DNA of 64,000 nt. It comes from Chitinophaga nivalis (GTDB taxonomy: Bacteria > Bacteroidota > Bacteroidia > Chitinophagales > Chitinophagaceae). A model generated the notes under the pieces. The model was not told the DNA's origin. It saw only the letters and a program-made list of their open reading frames with translations, and did not search any database. Numbering within the stretch: the stretch's first letter is position 1; each line of letters opens with the position of its first letter. Location: assembly GCF_025989125.1 (NCBI RefSeq), contig NZ_JAPDNR010000001.1, positions 5,692,087 through 5,756,086 of the forward strand. The letters run 5' to 3'. The position numbers and the translations under genes are program-made. Of the stretch, positions 34,619 to 45,100 are shown piece after piece.

Positions 34619-36031
34619 ATGAGCAGGGATTTTCTGTATAATGAAATAGCCAACGGCATTGCCGGTCAGATAAAGACGGGGGTTTTAAAATCCGGCGACA
34701 AGCTTCCTTCTGTCAGGATGTTGTGTGAAGAACACGGTATCAGTATGAACACGGCCAAACGCGTGTTCCTGGAACTGGAAGCACAGTCATTAATCGACTC
34801 CAAACCGCAGTCGGGCTATTTTGTCAGCCGGCTTCCTTACCTGAAACTACCCCTGCCAGCTGTAAGCCGGCCGTCGGCCCGCGCCAACGACAACGAGCCG
34901 GATGAATTGACCAGTAAAGTATATGCCAACATGGGCAATGATGCGCTCACACTTTTTTCCATCAGTGCACCCGCCGGGGAATTACTGCCATTGGCTAAAT
35001 TAAAAAAGGATATTGTACAGGCCACCCGCGACCTGAAAGAAGCCGGCACGGCCTATGAGCCGCTACAGGGCAATGTAAAACTACGAAGAATTGTGGCCAT
35101 CCGCTCTCTTGGCTGGGGCGGTCACCTGCATGAAGATGATCTCATCACCACCAACGGGGCTATGAATGCGGTTTCGCTTTGCCTGATGGCGCTGGGCAAA
35201 CCAGGCGATACCATCGCCATGGAAAGCCCCTGTTATTCCGGTATGCTGCAACTGGCCATCAGCCTGGGATTCAAAGTACTGGAACTACCCACCCATCCTG
35301 TTACCGGTCTGGAAATAGCCGCCCTGAAAGCCGCTATCCCTAAAATCAACCTTTGCCTGCTGGTACCCAACTTCAATACCCCCCTGGGAAGTTGTATGCC
35401 GGATGAACATAAAAAAGAAATCGTTGCGCTGCTCGCCAAACACAACATTCCACTGATTGAAGATGATATCTATGGTGACTTGTATTTCGGCACACAACGA
35501 CCTAAATGCTGTAAATCCTTTGATAAGGAAGGCAATGTGCTATGGTGCAGCTCTGTATCCAAAACCCTGGCCCCTGGCTATCGGGTGGGTTGGGTAGCGC
35601 CAGGCAAATACAAGGCCCAACTGCTGAAACTAAAACTGATTCACGCCATTTCCTCTGCCACGATCATCCAGGAATCAGTAGCCAATTTCCTCGGTTCCGG
35701 CAAGTATGAAAATCATTTACGCCACCTGCGCCGGACGCTGCAAAGCAACTACCAGCATTATGTACATGCCATCGCCGAATACTTTCCGGAAGGCACCAAA
35801 ACCAGCAGACCGCAGGGAGGACTTGCCATCTGGGTGGAGCTCAGCAAAGGCGCCGATACCAAGCAATTATATGACCTGGCTATTAAACGGAGTATCAGCA
35901 TCGCACCCGGACGCATGTTTACCCTGCAAAACCAATTTGAAAACTGTATGCGGCTTTGTATCGGATTACCCTGGTCTGCAGACATCCGGCTTAAATTAAA
36001 ACAGCTCGGACAGCTGGCTAAAAGCATTTGA
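34619..36031 (+). CDS. MocR-family regulator (GntR domain fused to aminotransferase domain)
   Basis: A 470-residue fusion. Residues about 1-75 are a GntR winged helix (FLYNEIANGIAGQIKTGVLK, then KLPSVRMLCEEHGISMNTAK). Residues about 110-470 are a type I aminotransferase-like domain with the PLP-binding Lys at 315 (CSSVSKTLAPGYRVGW), the Asn and Asp of the cofactor site in VPNFNTPLGS and IEDDIYGDLY, and the C-terminal Arg in MRLCIGLPW. Family members use PLP as a ligand sensor and control vitamin B6, GABA or amino-acid genes, usually acting on the divergent gene. Here that gene is the EamA exporter. The promoter, direct repeats and short leader are listed separately. Confidence 0.93.
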   Translation: MSRDFLYNEIANGIAGQIKTGVLKSGDKLPSVRMLCEEHGISMNTAKRVFLELEAQSLIDSKPQSGYFVSRLPYLKLPLPAVSRPSARANDNEPDELTSKVYANMGNDALTLFSISAPAGELLPLAKLKKDIVQATRDLKEAGTAYEPLQGNVKLRRIVAIRSLGWGGHLHEDDLITTNGAMNAVSLCLMALGKPGDTIAMESPCYSGMLQLAISLGFKVLELPTHPVTGLEIAALKAAIPKINLCLLVPNFNTPLGSCMPDEHKKEIVALLAKHNIPLIEDDIYGDLYFGTQRPKCCKSFDKEGNVLWCSSVSKTLAPGYRVGWVAPGKYKAQLLKLKLIHAISSATIIQESVANFLGSGKYENHLRHLRRTLQSNYQHYVHAIAEYFPEGTKTSRPQGGLAIWVELSKGADTKQLYDLAIKRSISIAPGRMFTLQNQFENCMRLCIGLPWSADIRLKLKQLGQLAKSI

Positions 36032-36054
36032 ATCCTATGTGGGTATTTTCTATA

Positions 36055-36084
36055 CCTGCGGCATCTGCTGTAAGATGCCGCAGG
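36055..36084. terminator. GC-rich hairpin between convergent genes
   Basis: CCTGCGGCATCT (36055-36066) and AGATGCCGCAGG (36073-36084) form 12 perfect pairs with a 6-nt loop. There is no T-run on either side, so it may act as a weak bidirectional terminator or a transcript-end stabiliser. Confidence 0.5.
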
Positions 36085-36166
36085 CGCGATAACAGCGGTC
36101 AATAAAAATAGTTACCAATCCGAATAGGCTATCCTACCGTGTTATATAAGATAAGTACCGCTGCTT

Positions 36167-37132
36167 TTACTTAGTTTTTTGTTGCTTTAATGCCATCAAC
36201 TCCTTACGTTGCTCCAATAATAATTGCTCTTGAGACGCCACTTTTTTATTCAGGTCAATCAGGTATAACGTCAGCTCTTCAATTTTCTGCAATAGCTTAG
36301 CCTGGTTTTCACCAACATCAATACCATTTGCTTTTACCTCCGCTGCAGAAGGCATTTCGGGCAGATGTTTATGTATTGTCAGAAATGATTCCACAGCCTG
36401 TAAAGTTGGTAAAGCATATGTTGGCTCAAAAACATAGTCAGGCCACCCAATCAGTGTTACCTTTATTTTTTTGGCAAAGATATCGCCATTAACGGCTAAT
36501 TTCGCCTGAGGTGTAGATGTACCGATCCCCACATTACCGCCACCACCGGCGATCAACACCTTCCCCGGTGAGTTCTGATTTAATCCCAGCACATTATCTG
36601 AACCCGTCGGATTGGTTTCCAGCATGAGATACCCTTCATTACTTCCCCGGATCTTTCCTCCGCCAGTGCCGCCGAACGCAGTCCAGTCGTTCCAGGCGTT
36701 TCCCAATACTGCCGCCACTCTTGTTCCATCTGCCAGGATGTTGACGTTGGCTACCTGTAATCCTGCCTGCGGACTTGTCACCCCAATGCCTACCAATCCA
36801 TTACTACCGATTCTCAATCCTTCAGATAAACCATTGGCGGTTCTGACAGAAAACTTCAACGTACCCAATCTACCTGTAGGCACTACTCTTTCACTTTCGA
36901 TGCTGCCAATTTCAGTACCAGCCATATTAAATTTGATAGCACCAACAGTGCCTAATACATCCCAATTATTGGTGAGCTGTTCGTAGGCGGCGCCATTCGC
37001 TGCAATTTCCAGCTTTTGTTTTGGCGCCAGGGTGCCGATACCAACATTTCCGGTATCGCGAACAAAATTGGTCTGTCCGTTCACTACATTAAAAAGTGTG
37101 AGATAACCCAACAACAGGATCAAGTACTTCAT
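36167..37132 (-). CDS. Secreted surface protein with GNVGIGT repeats and C-terminal coiled coil
   Basis: A 321-residue exported protein. The start at 37132 gives the signal MKYLILLLGYLTLFNVVNGQ; an upstream ATG at 37213 would add a hydrophobic stretch of non-coding look. Three copies of a tail-fibre-like motif are present (TGNVGIGTLAPKQKLEIA, NGLVGIGVTSPQAGLQVA, GGNVGIGTSTPQAKLAVNG). The last 90 residues start with WPDYVFEPTYALPTLQAVES and HLPEMPSAAEVKANGIDVGE, then form a heptad coiled coil (LLQKIEELTLYLIDLNKKVA). This layout is common in Bacteroidota surface proteins that resemble phage tail fibres with an intramolecular-chaperone-like end. It probably forms a trimeric fibre. Function unknown. 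Confidence 0.78.
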   Translation of the reverse strand: MKYLILLLGYLTLFNVVNGQTNFVRDTGNVGIGTLAPKQKLEIAANGAAYEQLTNNWDVLGTVGAIKFNMAGTEIGSIESERVVPTGRLGTLKFSVRTANGLSEGLRIGSNGLVGIGVTSPQAGLQVANVNILADGTRVAAVLGNAWNDWTAFGGTGGGKIRGSNEGYLMLETNPTGSDNVLGLNQNSPGKVLIAGGGGNVGIGTSTPQAKLAVNGDIFAKKIKVTLIGWPDYVFEPTYALPTLQAVESFLTIHKHLPEMPSAAEVKANGIDVGENQAKLLQKIEELTLYLIDLNKKVASQEQLLLEQRKELMALKQQKTK

Positions 37133-37294
37133 AGGTAATTTTATTATGCTAAAAATCCGGATAAATATTAATGCAAAGTAGTAAAATAACAGCAGCATTA
37201 CATCTCCCATCATTTATCAGTAATACGGATGGCATGATCCAATATACATCGCTCCACCCTGTTTTGGTTAACTGCTGTGCCGGGACCATAGTAT

Positions 37295-37331
37295 ATAAAA
37301 AAACCTTGTAGTAATGAATACTACAAGGTTT
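37295..37331 (-). terminator. Terminator after the siderophore-type receptor
   Basis: AAACCTTGTAGTA (37301-37313) pairs with TACTACAAGGTTT (37319-37331), 13 perfect pairs with a 5-nt loop. On the minus strand the stem ends in a run of seven T. It is 26 bp after the receptor stop codon. Confidence 0.9.
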
Positions 37332-37356
37332 CAGTTACGTAAACATATCAGGTACC

Positions 37357-39519
37357 TCAGAACCGCACGCCTACACTCCATACTGCGCGGCGTACCCAGA
37401 GCGGTTCATACAGGTTGTTACGCGCCAGGTAGCCTTTATTATTGGTAAAATTACTCACGTTCAGTCGCGTGAAGAAACTCTTGTAAGTATAGCCTGCAGA
37501 TACATCCATACTCCAGTAAGACCTTACTTCCTGTTCGGGCAGGTTGTCGGTAGCCGCGAAGAATTTATCCTTGTAAAAGAAGCCATAGCCTATATCCAGT
37601 CCTTTCAGCGCGCCTTTATCCAGTGCATAGCTGGCCCAGATGTTAAATGTCTGCCTGGCATTACCTTCCAGCTGATTCCCTTTTTTGAATGCAGGATCTT
37701 CCACTACTGTGGCATCTATAAAAGAGGTAGCCAGGTTAATACTCAGTTGCGGCGTGATCTTTCCATTCACATCCAGTTCTATACCCTTACTGCGATGATG
37801 TCCGCCCTGGTACATGGCCCATTTGTAGTATTTGTGATAGTACAGGTGCGACCATGCCGGCGCTTCTTCCAATCCGTATACATAGCCCACGATGTTCTTT
37901 TTATCGATCTGAAACCACGATACGCCTACGCCCAATCTTTCTTGCAACAGGTTTGCCTTGGCGCCAAATTCAATTTGTTTGGCGTTGGTCGGCTGCAACA
38001 TGATGTTTGTGATTTCATCCCAGCCATTCTGCTCATAGGACTGCGTGTAGGAAGCATATACAGACAGGTTCCGGATAGGCTTCACCAGTAATGCCAGCCG
38101 GGGCGACAGCGGTGTTTGTACATCATCTTTATAATCTTTCGGGGCAGGATTGGCAGCTGTATAGGCCGTACCCCGCGTAGTGCGGTTTAACCGTACCCCC
38201 AATAACAGGTGTATCCGGTTATCCCAGAACTTCAACTGATCCTGTGCGTATAGGCCTATCCGTTTGATCTGCTGCCGGGGCTTATCCTTATCGCTTTCAT
38301 AACCGAGCACTTTAGGTAACACATCCTGGGCGTATACAGGATGATAGATATGGATCGGTTTCAGTTCCAGCGCATCGTTATAATATATACGATAGTTCCA
38401 TTCGGTATAATCTGCGCCCAGTAAGAAGTCGTGACGTACCCCGAAAGTAGAGAACCTCCCTACGAGGTCCAGCGTAGTACCATATATGCGGGTAAACGTC
38501 TGGAAGAACTCCGTGGTCCTTTTCAGGCTGTCATTGGCATCGGCCCGGTTATTCGGAAAAAAAACCGATTCTTCCTGTTCATTGGCTTTAGCGTAAAAAG
38601 AGGTATTGCGGAGCGTCCAGTTTTTGCCCAGTTTGTAATGCAGGGTAGAGTAAGCGCTTTGCTCATTATACCGATGCTGGTTGCCCGGTTCTCCCAGGAA
38701 ATGACTGATCGGTATTTTCTTCAACCCTTCAAAAGTACCATCCGGTGATACCACGCCGGCGGCAAAGGTACGCGCCTCATTTCTGGCAACCAGTTCCACC
38801 GTCCATTCCAGGTTCGGCAGGATCTTCCAGGTAATCGTAGGAGCGATGAGAAAACTTTTCCCCTTGATATGATCAATAAAGGAATTACTACTTTCATAGG
38901 TGGTGTTGAGCCGGTAGAGGAGATTCTTGTCTTTTGTCAGGGCACCGCTGAGATCCAGGGATGGACGCATGAGCCCATATTCCCCCAACCGCAGTTCAAA
39001 CCGGCGGTAGTCGTAGTCCAGCGGCTTTTTGCTGACCAGGTTCATCACGGCGCCCGGCGCCACATCTCCATATTGTATAGAAGCCGGGCCTTTCAGTATT
39101 TCTATACGTTCTATATTGTCTCCGTATAACCTGCCGGTAGTCGGCGTCAGCATACCATTCCGGCGGAAGTTGGACTGAAAGTTCATACTAAAACCGCGGC
39201 CATTGAACATCGCATACCCATCGCCATAAGTACCTGTTACGGTGATACCACTTACATTCTTGATGGCATCCCGTACATCCATAATCTGTTGTTGTTCAAT
39301 CAACTTTTTGTCTACCAGCTGTACAGATATCGGAAGATCCAGCAATGCAGTAGGTGTTTTGGTAATGGAGGCGATTTCCCGCTTCTGACCATATACGGTC
39401 AGCTCCTTCAATATTTTGGTAGTGTCCTGTGGAAGGTGCGTTTGCCCGGTAGATGGCAACGCACCTATTGTCAGTACTGTTATGCACAGCCAGGAGATAA
39501 GGGTAGATGTTGGCGTCAT
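37357..39519 (-). CDS. TonB-dependent siderophore-type receptor
   Basis: A 720-residue outer-membrane receptor. The signal peptide is about 1-26 (ending LPSTGQ). The TonB-box region is KILKELTVYGQK, followed by the siderophore-receptor plug (DLPISVQLVDKKLIEQQQIM, AIKNVSGITVTGTYGDGY, FNGRGFSMN, IERIEILKGPASIQYGDVAPG). The barrel ends in WSVGVRF with the required terminal Phe. It has no N-terminal signalling (STN) domain and no carboxypeptidase-like domain, unlike the SusC-type protein at 1717. It lies 196 bp downstream of the giant NRPS on the same strand. Such proximity often links a receptor to the peptide made by the NRPS, for uptake or self-recognition, but no Fur box is evident. Confidence 0.92.
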   Translation of the reverse strand: MTPTSTLISWLCITVLTIGALPSTGQTHLPQDTTKILKELTVYGQKREIASITKTPTALLDLPISVQLVDKKLIEQQQIMDVRDAIKNVSGITVTGTYGDGYAMFNGRGFSMNFQSNFRRNGMLTPTTGRLYGDNIERIEILKGPASIQYGDVAPGAVMNLVSKKPLDYDYRRFELRLGEYGLMRPSLDLSGALTKDKNLLYRLNTTYESSNSFIDHIKGKSFLIAPTITWKILPNLEWTVELVARNEARTFAAGVVSPDGTFEGLKKIPISHFLGEPGNQHRYNEQSAYSTLHYKLGKNWTLRNTSFYAKANEQEESVFFPNNRADANDSLKRTTEFFQTFTRIYGTTLDLVGRFSTFGVRHDFLLGADYTEWNYRIYYNDALELKPIHIYHPVYAQDVLPKVLGYESDKDKPRQQIKRIGLYAQDQLKFWDNRIHLLLGVRLNRTTRGTAYTAANPAPKDYKDDVQTPLSPRLALLVKPIRNLSVYASYTQSYEQNGWDEITNIMLQPTNAKQIEFGAKANLLQERLGVGVSWFQIDKKNIVGYVYGLEEAPAWSHLYYHKYYKWAMYQGGHHRSKGIELDVNGKITPQLSINLATSFIDATVVEDPAFKKGNQLEGNARQTFNIWASYALDKGALKGLDIGYGFFYKDKFFAATDNLPEQEVRSYWSMDVSAGYTYKSFFTRLNVSNFTNNKGYLARNNLYEPLWVRRAVWSVGVRF

Positions 39520-39630
39520 CAGAGAAAGAATTTCGCAAAGGTGTCACTAAATACCGGCAGGCCGCTTACGCTATCGGGAAAATTAGTTGCAGGATCAGGA
39601 AATTCTGTTATTTAAACAACATCTCATCAT

Positions 39631-39704
39631 AGCAAAGTCAATAGCCTGTCTAAGCAGACTATCGACTTTGCTTCATTCGGATGAATGGGCTGTTTATCAT
39701 CCGA
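39631..39704 (-). terminator. Two stacked hairpins after the NRPS gene
   Basis: TCGGATGA (39677-39684) pairs with TCATCCGA (39697-39704), and AGCAAAGTC (39631-39639) pairs with GACTTTGCT (39664-39672), the latter with inner GTCT/AGAC pairs. They lie 11-85 bp after the NRPS stop. Neither is followed by a T-run, so termination is uncertain and read-through into the receptor gene is possible. Confidence 0.4.
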
Positions 39705-39715
39705 TTGGTAACTGA

Positions 39716-42124
39716 TTAATTTTTATTGGATGCCAGATAGCCAACCACTTGATCAATGATCACGCTATTATGCATCCAGGAGTCATGATCTGCGTCAATA
39801 TTAATAATCTCAATCGGCGCATCTTTTATTACTTCTTTCAAATAGTTATCAGGCACCGAAACATAATGGCTGATAATACGCATCATTTCAGCAGAATTAT
39901 TTTTCAACATCTGCTCTCCTATCGTCAACGCTTTAAACAGGATCATTCTGGCTGCTACTGGTTTCCCGTTAACATCCGGCGTATAATTTATATTAATCGC
40001 GCCCATTTGATCCGTATTTAATACATGAGCCACATGCTTACAGTTGAAATAGGTATCTACCATCTGTAAACTTTCCACCTGCATACCACTCGCTGTCAGC
40101 TGCCTGGCTATTTCAAATGCCAGTGCGCCCCCAAAGCTCCATCCAAACAGGTGATACACGCCAGCTGGTTGTATCTTTTTAATTAATTGGATATAATAGG
40201 CCGCTAAAAATTCAAATCCGATTTTATCCATTTCCTGTTGATCTAATTTTTGCGCAAGGTGCAAATAATAGTTATTAAATGCGACGATCATCTTGTTCTT
40301 AAATTCCGGTATAATGTTACCTAAATAACTTTCCGCACCTCCTTCTGCCGGTGGTAACATAAACAATATCGGATCAGATTCATTTTCAGCATTTATGGTG
40401 ATGTAAGGATCAAAATCCTCCGTAAAATCACCCGGGATATATTTCACCCCGGCAATGCTACGGTCCAGGTACTCCAGCTGACCATCCGGCAGGTATCTCA
40501 CCAGGCTTCCTGTTTTATACAATCGTGCATTTATGCCAGCCTGTATTTCAGCCGCTGTCCGGAAAGGATTAGTGATAAAATGCTCCGCTGTCAATGCTGG
40601 CTGATTCAAATCCCCATCGGCTACACCCATGCCACCAACATATAGCTCTCCGATAGCTCCCACCGGAACAGGTTGTAAATAGCTGTCCAGTACATACGTT
40701 GGTTCGTTCCGGTTATATACCATCTGCTGGTGCTGATCCGGATTGATCCAGGAAAGTGCACGGGTGGTTATTGCTGTGTTATCTGTCAGCTGTGTTATAA
40801 TCCAGTTCATTCCTGACAGTAACTGTACCATCATTTCTTCTTCAAACAAGACTTCGGCATACTGCAAGGTGATGTTTATCGCCGTTTCACCCTCCTTCAC
40901 GTTTACGACCAACGGATAAGCAAATGCCGCTGCACTTCCGTGGCATTGTATAGCCGGCGCCTCTTCTCCTCCTTTTCCGACCACTTCTTTTTCGTACATA
41001 AACAGGCTATCGAATCCGGTTGCTCTTTCCTGCCATAGTTGATGAACATCCACACAGCTGTGATTTTGCGCCGCTTCCACATCTGCCTGCAGGTCTTTAA
41101 TGGCATTGATCACATCCCTGTTTTTATGATGCAATATTATCGGCACAATATTACCGTACAATCCTACCGCCTGTGCTATATTATCTACCGGCAGGTAACG
41201 GCCCGATACAGGTACACCGGTTACTGTGACATTGTTATTACCATAAAGGCTCAGTTGCTTGTGCCAGCTGTACTGCAACACGGCACTTATGGCGATACCC
41301 TGTGTATCTGCCAGCTCCTTCAGGGCTTTATACAATGCACCGGTGATGGTCAGTGACTGTTCCTGCGATTGTAGCACATATCTGTAATCCGACAACCTGA
41401 TACCCCGCATTTCCGGACGTAATAAACCACTCAGTTCTTCCTGTACGGTCAGCTGACTGATATAGGACTGCCAGTAATTGATATTATCTTTTGCCTGTAA
41501 CAACAGTTGCGGCTGAGACAATACATAACTGGTATCTTCCTGTATAAGGAGTTGTTCCCCCTCCAATAATTGCAGATAAACCTTATGTACCTCTTTCTGT
41601 AACACCGGAATACTCCATCCATCCAGGATCGCCTGATGATAACTGAACAGACAGGTGTATGCTGTCTCACCTGATTTCACGAGCTGCAACCGCCAGAGAT
41701 TACCTGCGGCGAGGTCAAACAATTCAGATCTATCTGTTACTTGTAACTGTTTCATGTAAGCAGCCCCGTATGCAGTATCCTGATGACTGATATCCGTATA
41801 ACGCCAGTCCATATATCCGGCTTTATCAATAATCTGTACAGGTACTTTCTCCCATCCGAAGCGTAGCCGCAATGCCGGATAACGTTGCTGTATATACGAC
41901 CATGCCTGTTTCATGAATGATTCATTCAACGAAGTCGTATAGTGCCACACTACCTGTATCACGGAGGTTTCATGCACGTCTCCTTCACTCGGCTGAATAA
42001 ATGCTTCCTGCAGGCTGCTGGCGCGATAAATTGCGGCCACCTCTTTTCCCGCCTGCAATCTTGATAAATAGTCTGCCGAGATAATATGATCTACATCACT
42101 TGTTGTTAAATAACTGCGGCTCAT
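39716..42124 (-). other. NRPS terminal part: defective C6, adenylation remnant, thioesterase
   Basis: C6 follows E5. Its core motif reads SYHQAILDGWS, so the catalytic second His of HHxxxDG is Gln (codon 41633-41635). Directly after it, the adenylation start VYNRNE is joined to PTYVLDSYLQPVP near 40700-40706; about 300 residues, including YTSGTTG and the substrate pocket, are missing. The remaining piece has YKTGSL in place of YKTGDL (Asp to Ser at 40505-40507) and lacks the RNDFQVKIRGYRIE block. No carrier domain follows. The thioesterase (about 40430-39719) looks intact: Ser in FGWSFGGALAF (40136-40138), Asp in MVDTYF, and His in DADHDSW (39785-39787). Confidence 0.9.
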
Positions 42125-45100
42125 ACCCGATAGATAAACAGCCATTTCTTTCAATACCTGCTGATAAGCTGTAGCCAGCTGATTCAGCCAGTCTGCGCTG
42201 AAATTACCTGAAATACCGAACTGTAACTGTCCGTCTATCACCCACCCATCGATACTGATGAGATCATGATTGCTGTTGGCAACGCTTACTGCCAGTCCAC
42301 TATTTTCGCTGGAAATGTACCAGCTTGCACCAGCTTCGGCTGCCTGATTATCAAATTGTCCAAGGTAGTTAAAACTGATAAGGGGCAAATGCTCCAGTGC
42401 ATAGCCAAACAATGCCCCATAGCCGATACCGTTAGCCGGCACTTCCCGTAACATTTCCTTGGCGGCTATAATACATTCTCCATAGTGATTTCCCTTCCCT
42501 ACAATTTCAATTGGATACATCGTTGTAAACCAGCCGGTCGTACGTGTTATATCAATGGTATCAGCTAATTCTTCACGCCCATGCCCTTCCAATACAATAT
42601 AGTGCCGCTCAAGGTCTGTCATTTTTGATAATGCGGCTCCTAATGCACTCAGCAAAATATCATTGATCTGGGTGTTATAAACATGACTGGTTTGGTGTAA
42701 TAACAATCCGGTGTGATACACATCCAGTAACAGGGAAGCCGTATGTTGGTGCTCTTCCTGCGCTGCCAACGCCAGCAGGGAGGTATTATATGCCGCTACA
42801 CCGGCCTGTATCCTGGACCAATAGGCATATTCTGATGCCTGATAGGATGGCTGTGCCATATAATCTGCGACTAATGCCGTCCATTGGCGATAGCTGGTAC
42901 CTTTATTACCTAAAATGTTCACGGTAGCCAGATCTGACAAGCCTGCCCTATTTGTGCTATCAGACAGATGTCGGTAAATATTGGCCATATCATCCGTGAG
43001 TATACGCCAGCTCACCGCATCAATCAACAGGTGATGTGCCGCTATATAAATCCGCGCACGCCCGTCCGGATAATTATACAGATAACCTACCTGCATCAGT
43101 TTATCTCCATACAGGTCGAAATCCTGCTGCCATGTTGTTAATACTCCCATCAGCTCCTCTGCACTACCCATCGTATTTACATCCAGGTAACGGACATTTG
43201 CAGCCGTCACTGCTTCACTATAATACTGTACATTTTCACGTGTATAACGCAGCCGCAATGCATCATGATAGTTTAATAAACGGATAATTGTCTCTTCCAG
43301 CAATGCTTTGTCGAGTGCAGGCACATTAATCAGGAATGACTGGTTCCAGTGAGACCTGTCAGGTAATAATCCTTTCTCTACCTGATCGAAGAACCAGGAT
43401 TGAATAGGTAGCAAACCTGCCTCTCCTGATAATATGCCTTGTTCTGTATCGACTTGTACTGCCTGCTGCGGCGCCGCTGTTACTACATGTCTGTAAAGTG
43501 CAGCAATCGTCCGATAGCGGAAAATGTCCTTCACACTTACATGAATACCCGCCTGCTGTTTGAGACGGCTTACCAGCTGAATGCTGATAATGCTGTCTCC
43601 TCCCAGGCGGAAGAAATCATCCTGAATACCAATTTGATGCGCCTCTTTGCCCAGCACCTGTGCATAGATATCACACATGCGTGCCTGCATCTCATCTTCC
43701 GGTGCCTGATAGTTGTCAGCTTCCAGCAATTGCGGATCAGGCAGCATACGCCGGTCAAGCTTACCGTTAATGGTCAGCGGCAGTTTTTCCAGGTATATCA
43801 ATACTGCCGGTACCATGTATTCAGGTAAAGCTGCATGCAAATAGCTGTATAATGATTCGTGGTTCAATTTATCCTCTGCCACATAATAACCTACCAGATA
43901 TTGACCATTTCCTGCGGGGGCGTCTACCGCCTGTACTACCGCTTGCCGTATGCCCGGCAAGGCTGCCAGGTGGCTTTCTATCTCTCCCAATTCAATACGG
44001 TACCCACGAATCTTCACCTGAAAATCATTACGCCCTATGTATTCGATATCACCATCAGCCATATACCGCACCAGGTCGCCGGTTCTATACAACGTGGCAT
44101 TCCTGTTATCTTGTTTTTCCTGAGTGGTCCGGAAAGGATTCGCGATAAAACGTTCTTCCGTTAACGTTGGCTGATTCAGATAGCCTCGGGATATACCGGC
44201 GCCCCCAACATATAATTCTCCAATGGCACCTATGGGTACGGGTTGCAGGCTGCTGTCAAGTACATACACAGTGGTATTCGTAACCGCACGGCCGATATTC
44301 GTATTACTGCTACCAGCCGCATAAATATGCCAGGTAGCACATACCGTTGTTTCCGTTGGCCCGTATGCGTTTATCACCTTTACTCCTTGCTGGTGGTAAG
44401 CTGCCATCACATGCGCCGGCGTAACATCACCTGCCACGATCAATATTTCCAGATCCAGCAAATGTTCCTGATCAAGTAAGGCCGGCGGTACGGTAGCTAC
44501 CTGAATATGACCTGCTGCTACATACGCCTGTAACAAAGTAATATCTGTTCTGGTATCACCATCTGCCAGATAAGTAGTGTGGCCATTGATCAGCGCTGTA
44601 TACAGCTCCCATACATGGGCATCAAATACATAATTGGCATAGAGCAGGAAACGCAGATAGCTGCTGTCCGCTCCCCCCGTTTTCCATCCCAGCTGGTCTG
44701 CCTGCAGACAAGCCAGATTAACCACATTATGATGGGCCACCATCACGCCTTTAGGCACACCGGTAGTACCACTGGTGTAAATAACGTATGCCAGATTACC
44801 GGTAGTAGCCAGCGGCTCCAGATCGGTAACCGCATACGATGTGCAGATAGCTGCTGTTTCAGTGGCATCAATATATAATGTTTCTACGGTATGCACGGCC
44901 AGTTCAGGACGATGCGCTACATTACTCAATAGCAGTCTCGTATTTGTGTCAGACAGGATGTAGGCGATTCGTTCTGCCGGGTATGCAGGGTCCATTGGCA
45001 CATACGCGCCACCTGCTTTCAATACTCCCAGTATGGCAATCAGCATATGTTCGGAGCGGTCGAGGCACAACGCGATCAGCTCATCCGGCTGAATAACGTA

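Noticed and set aside
39520..39715. Fur box upstream of the siderophore-type receptor
   Set aside because: No GATAATGATAATCATTATC-like dyad could be found; only weak -7-like sequence (39536-39543 on the minus strand).
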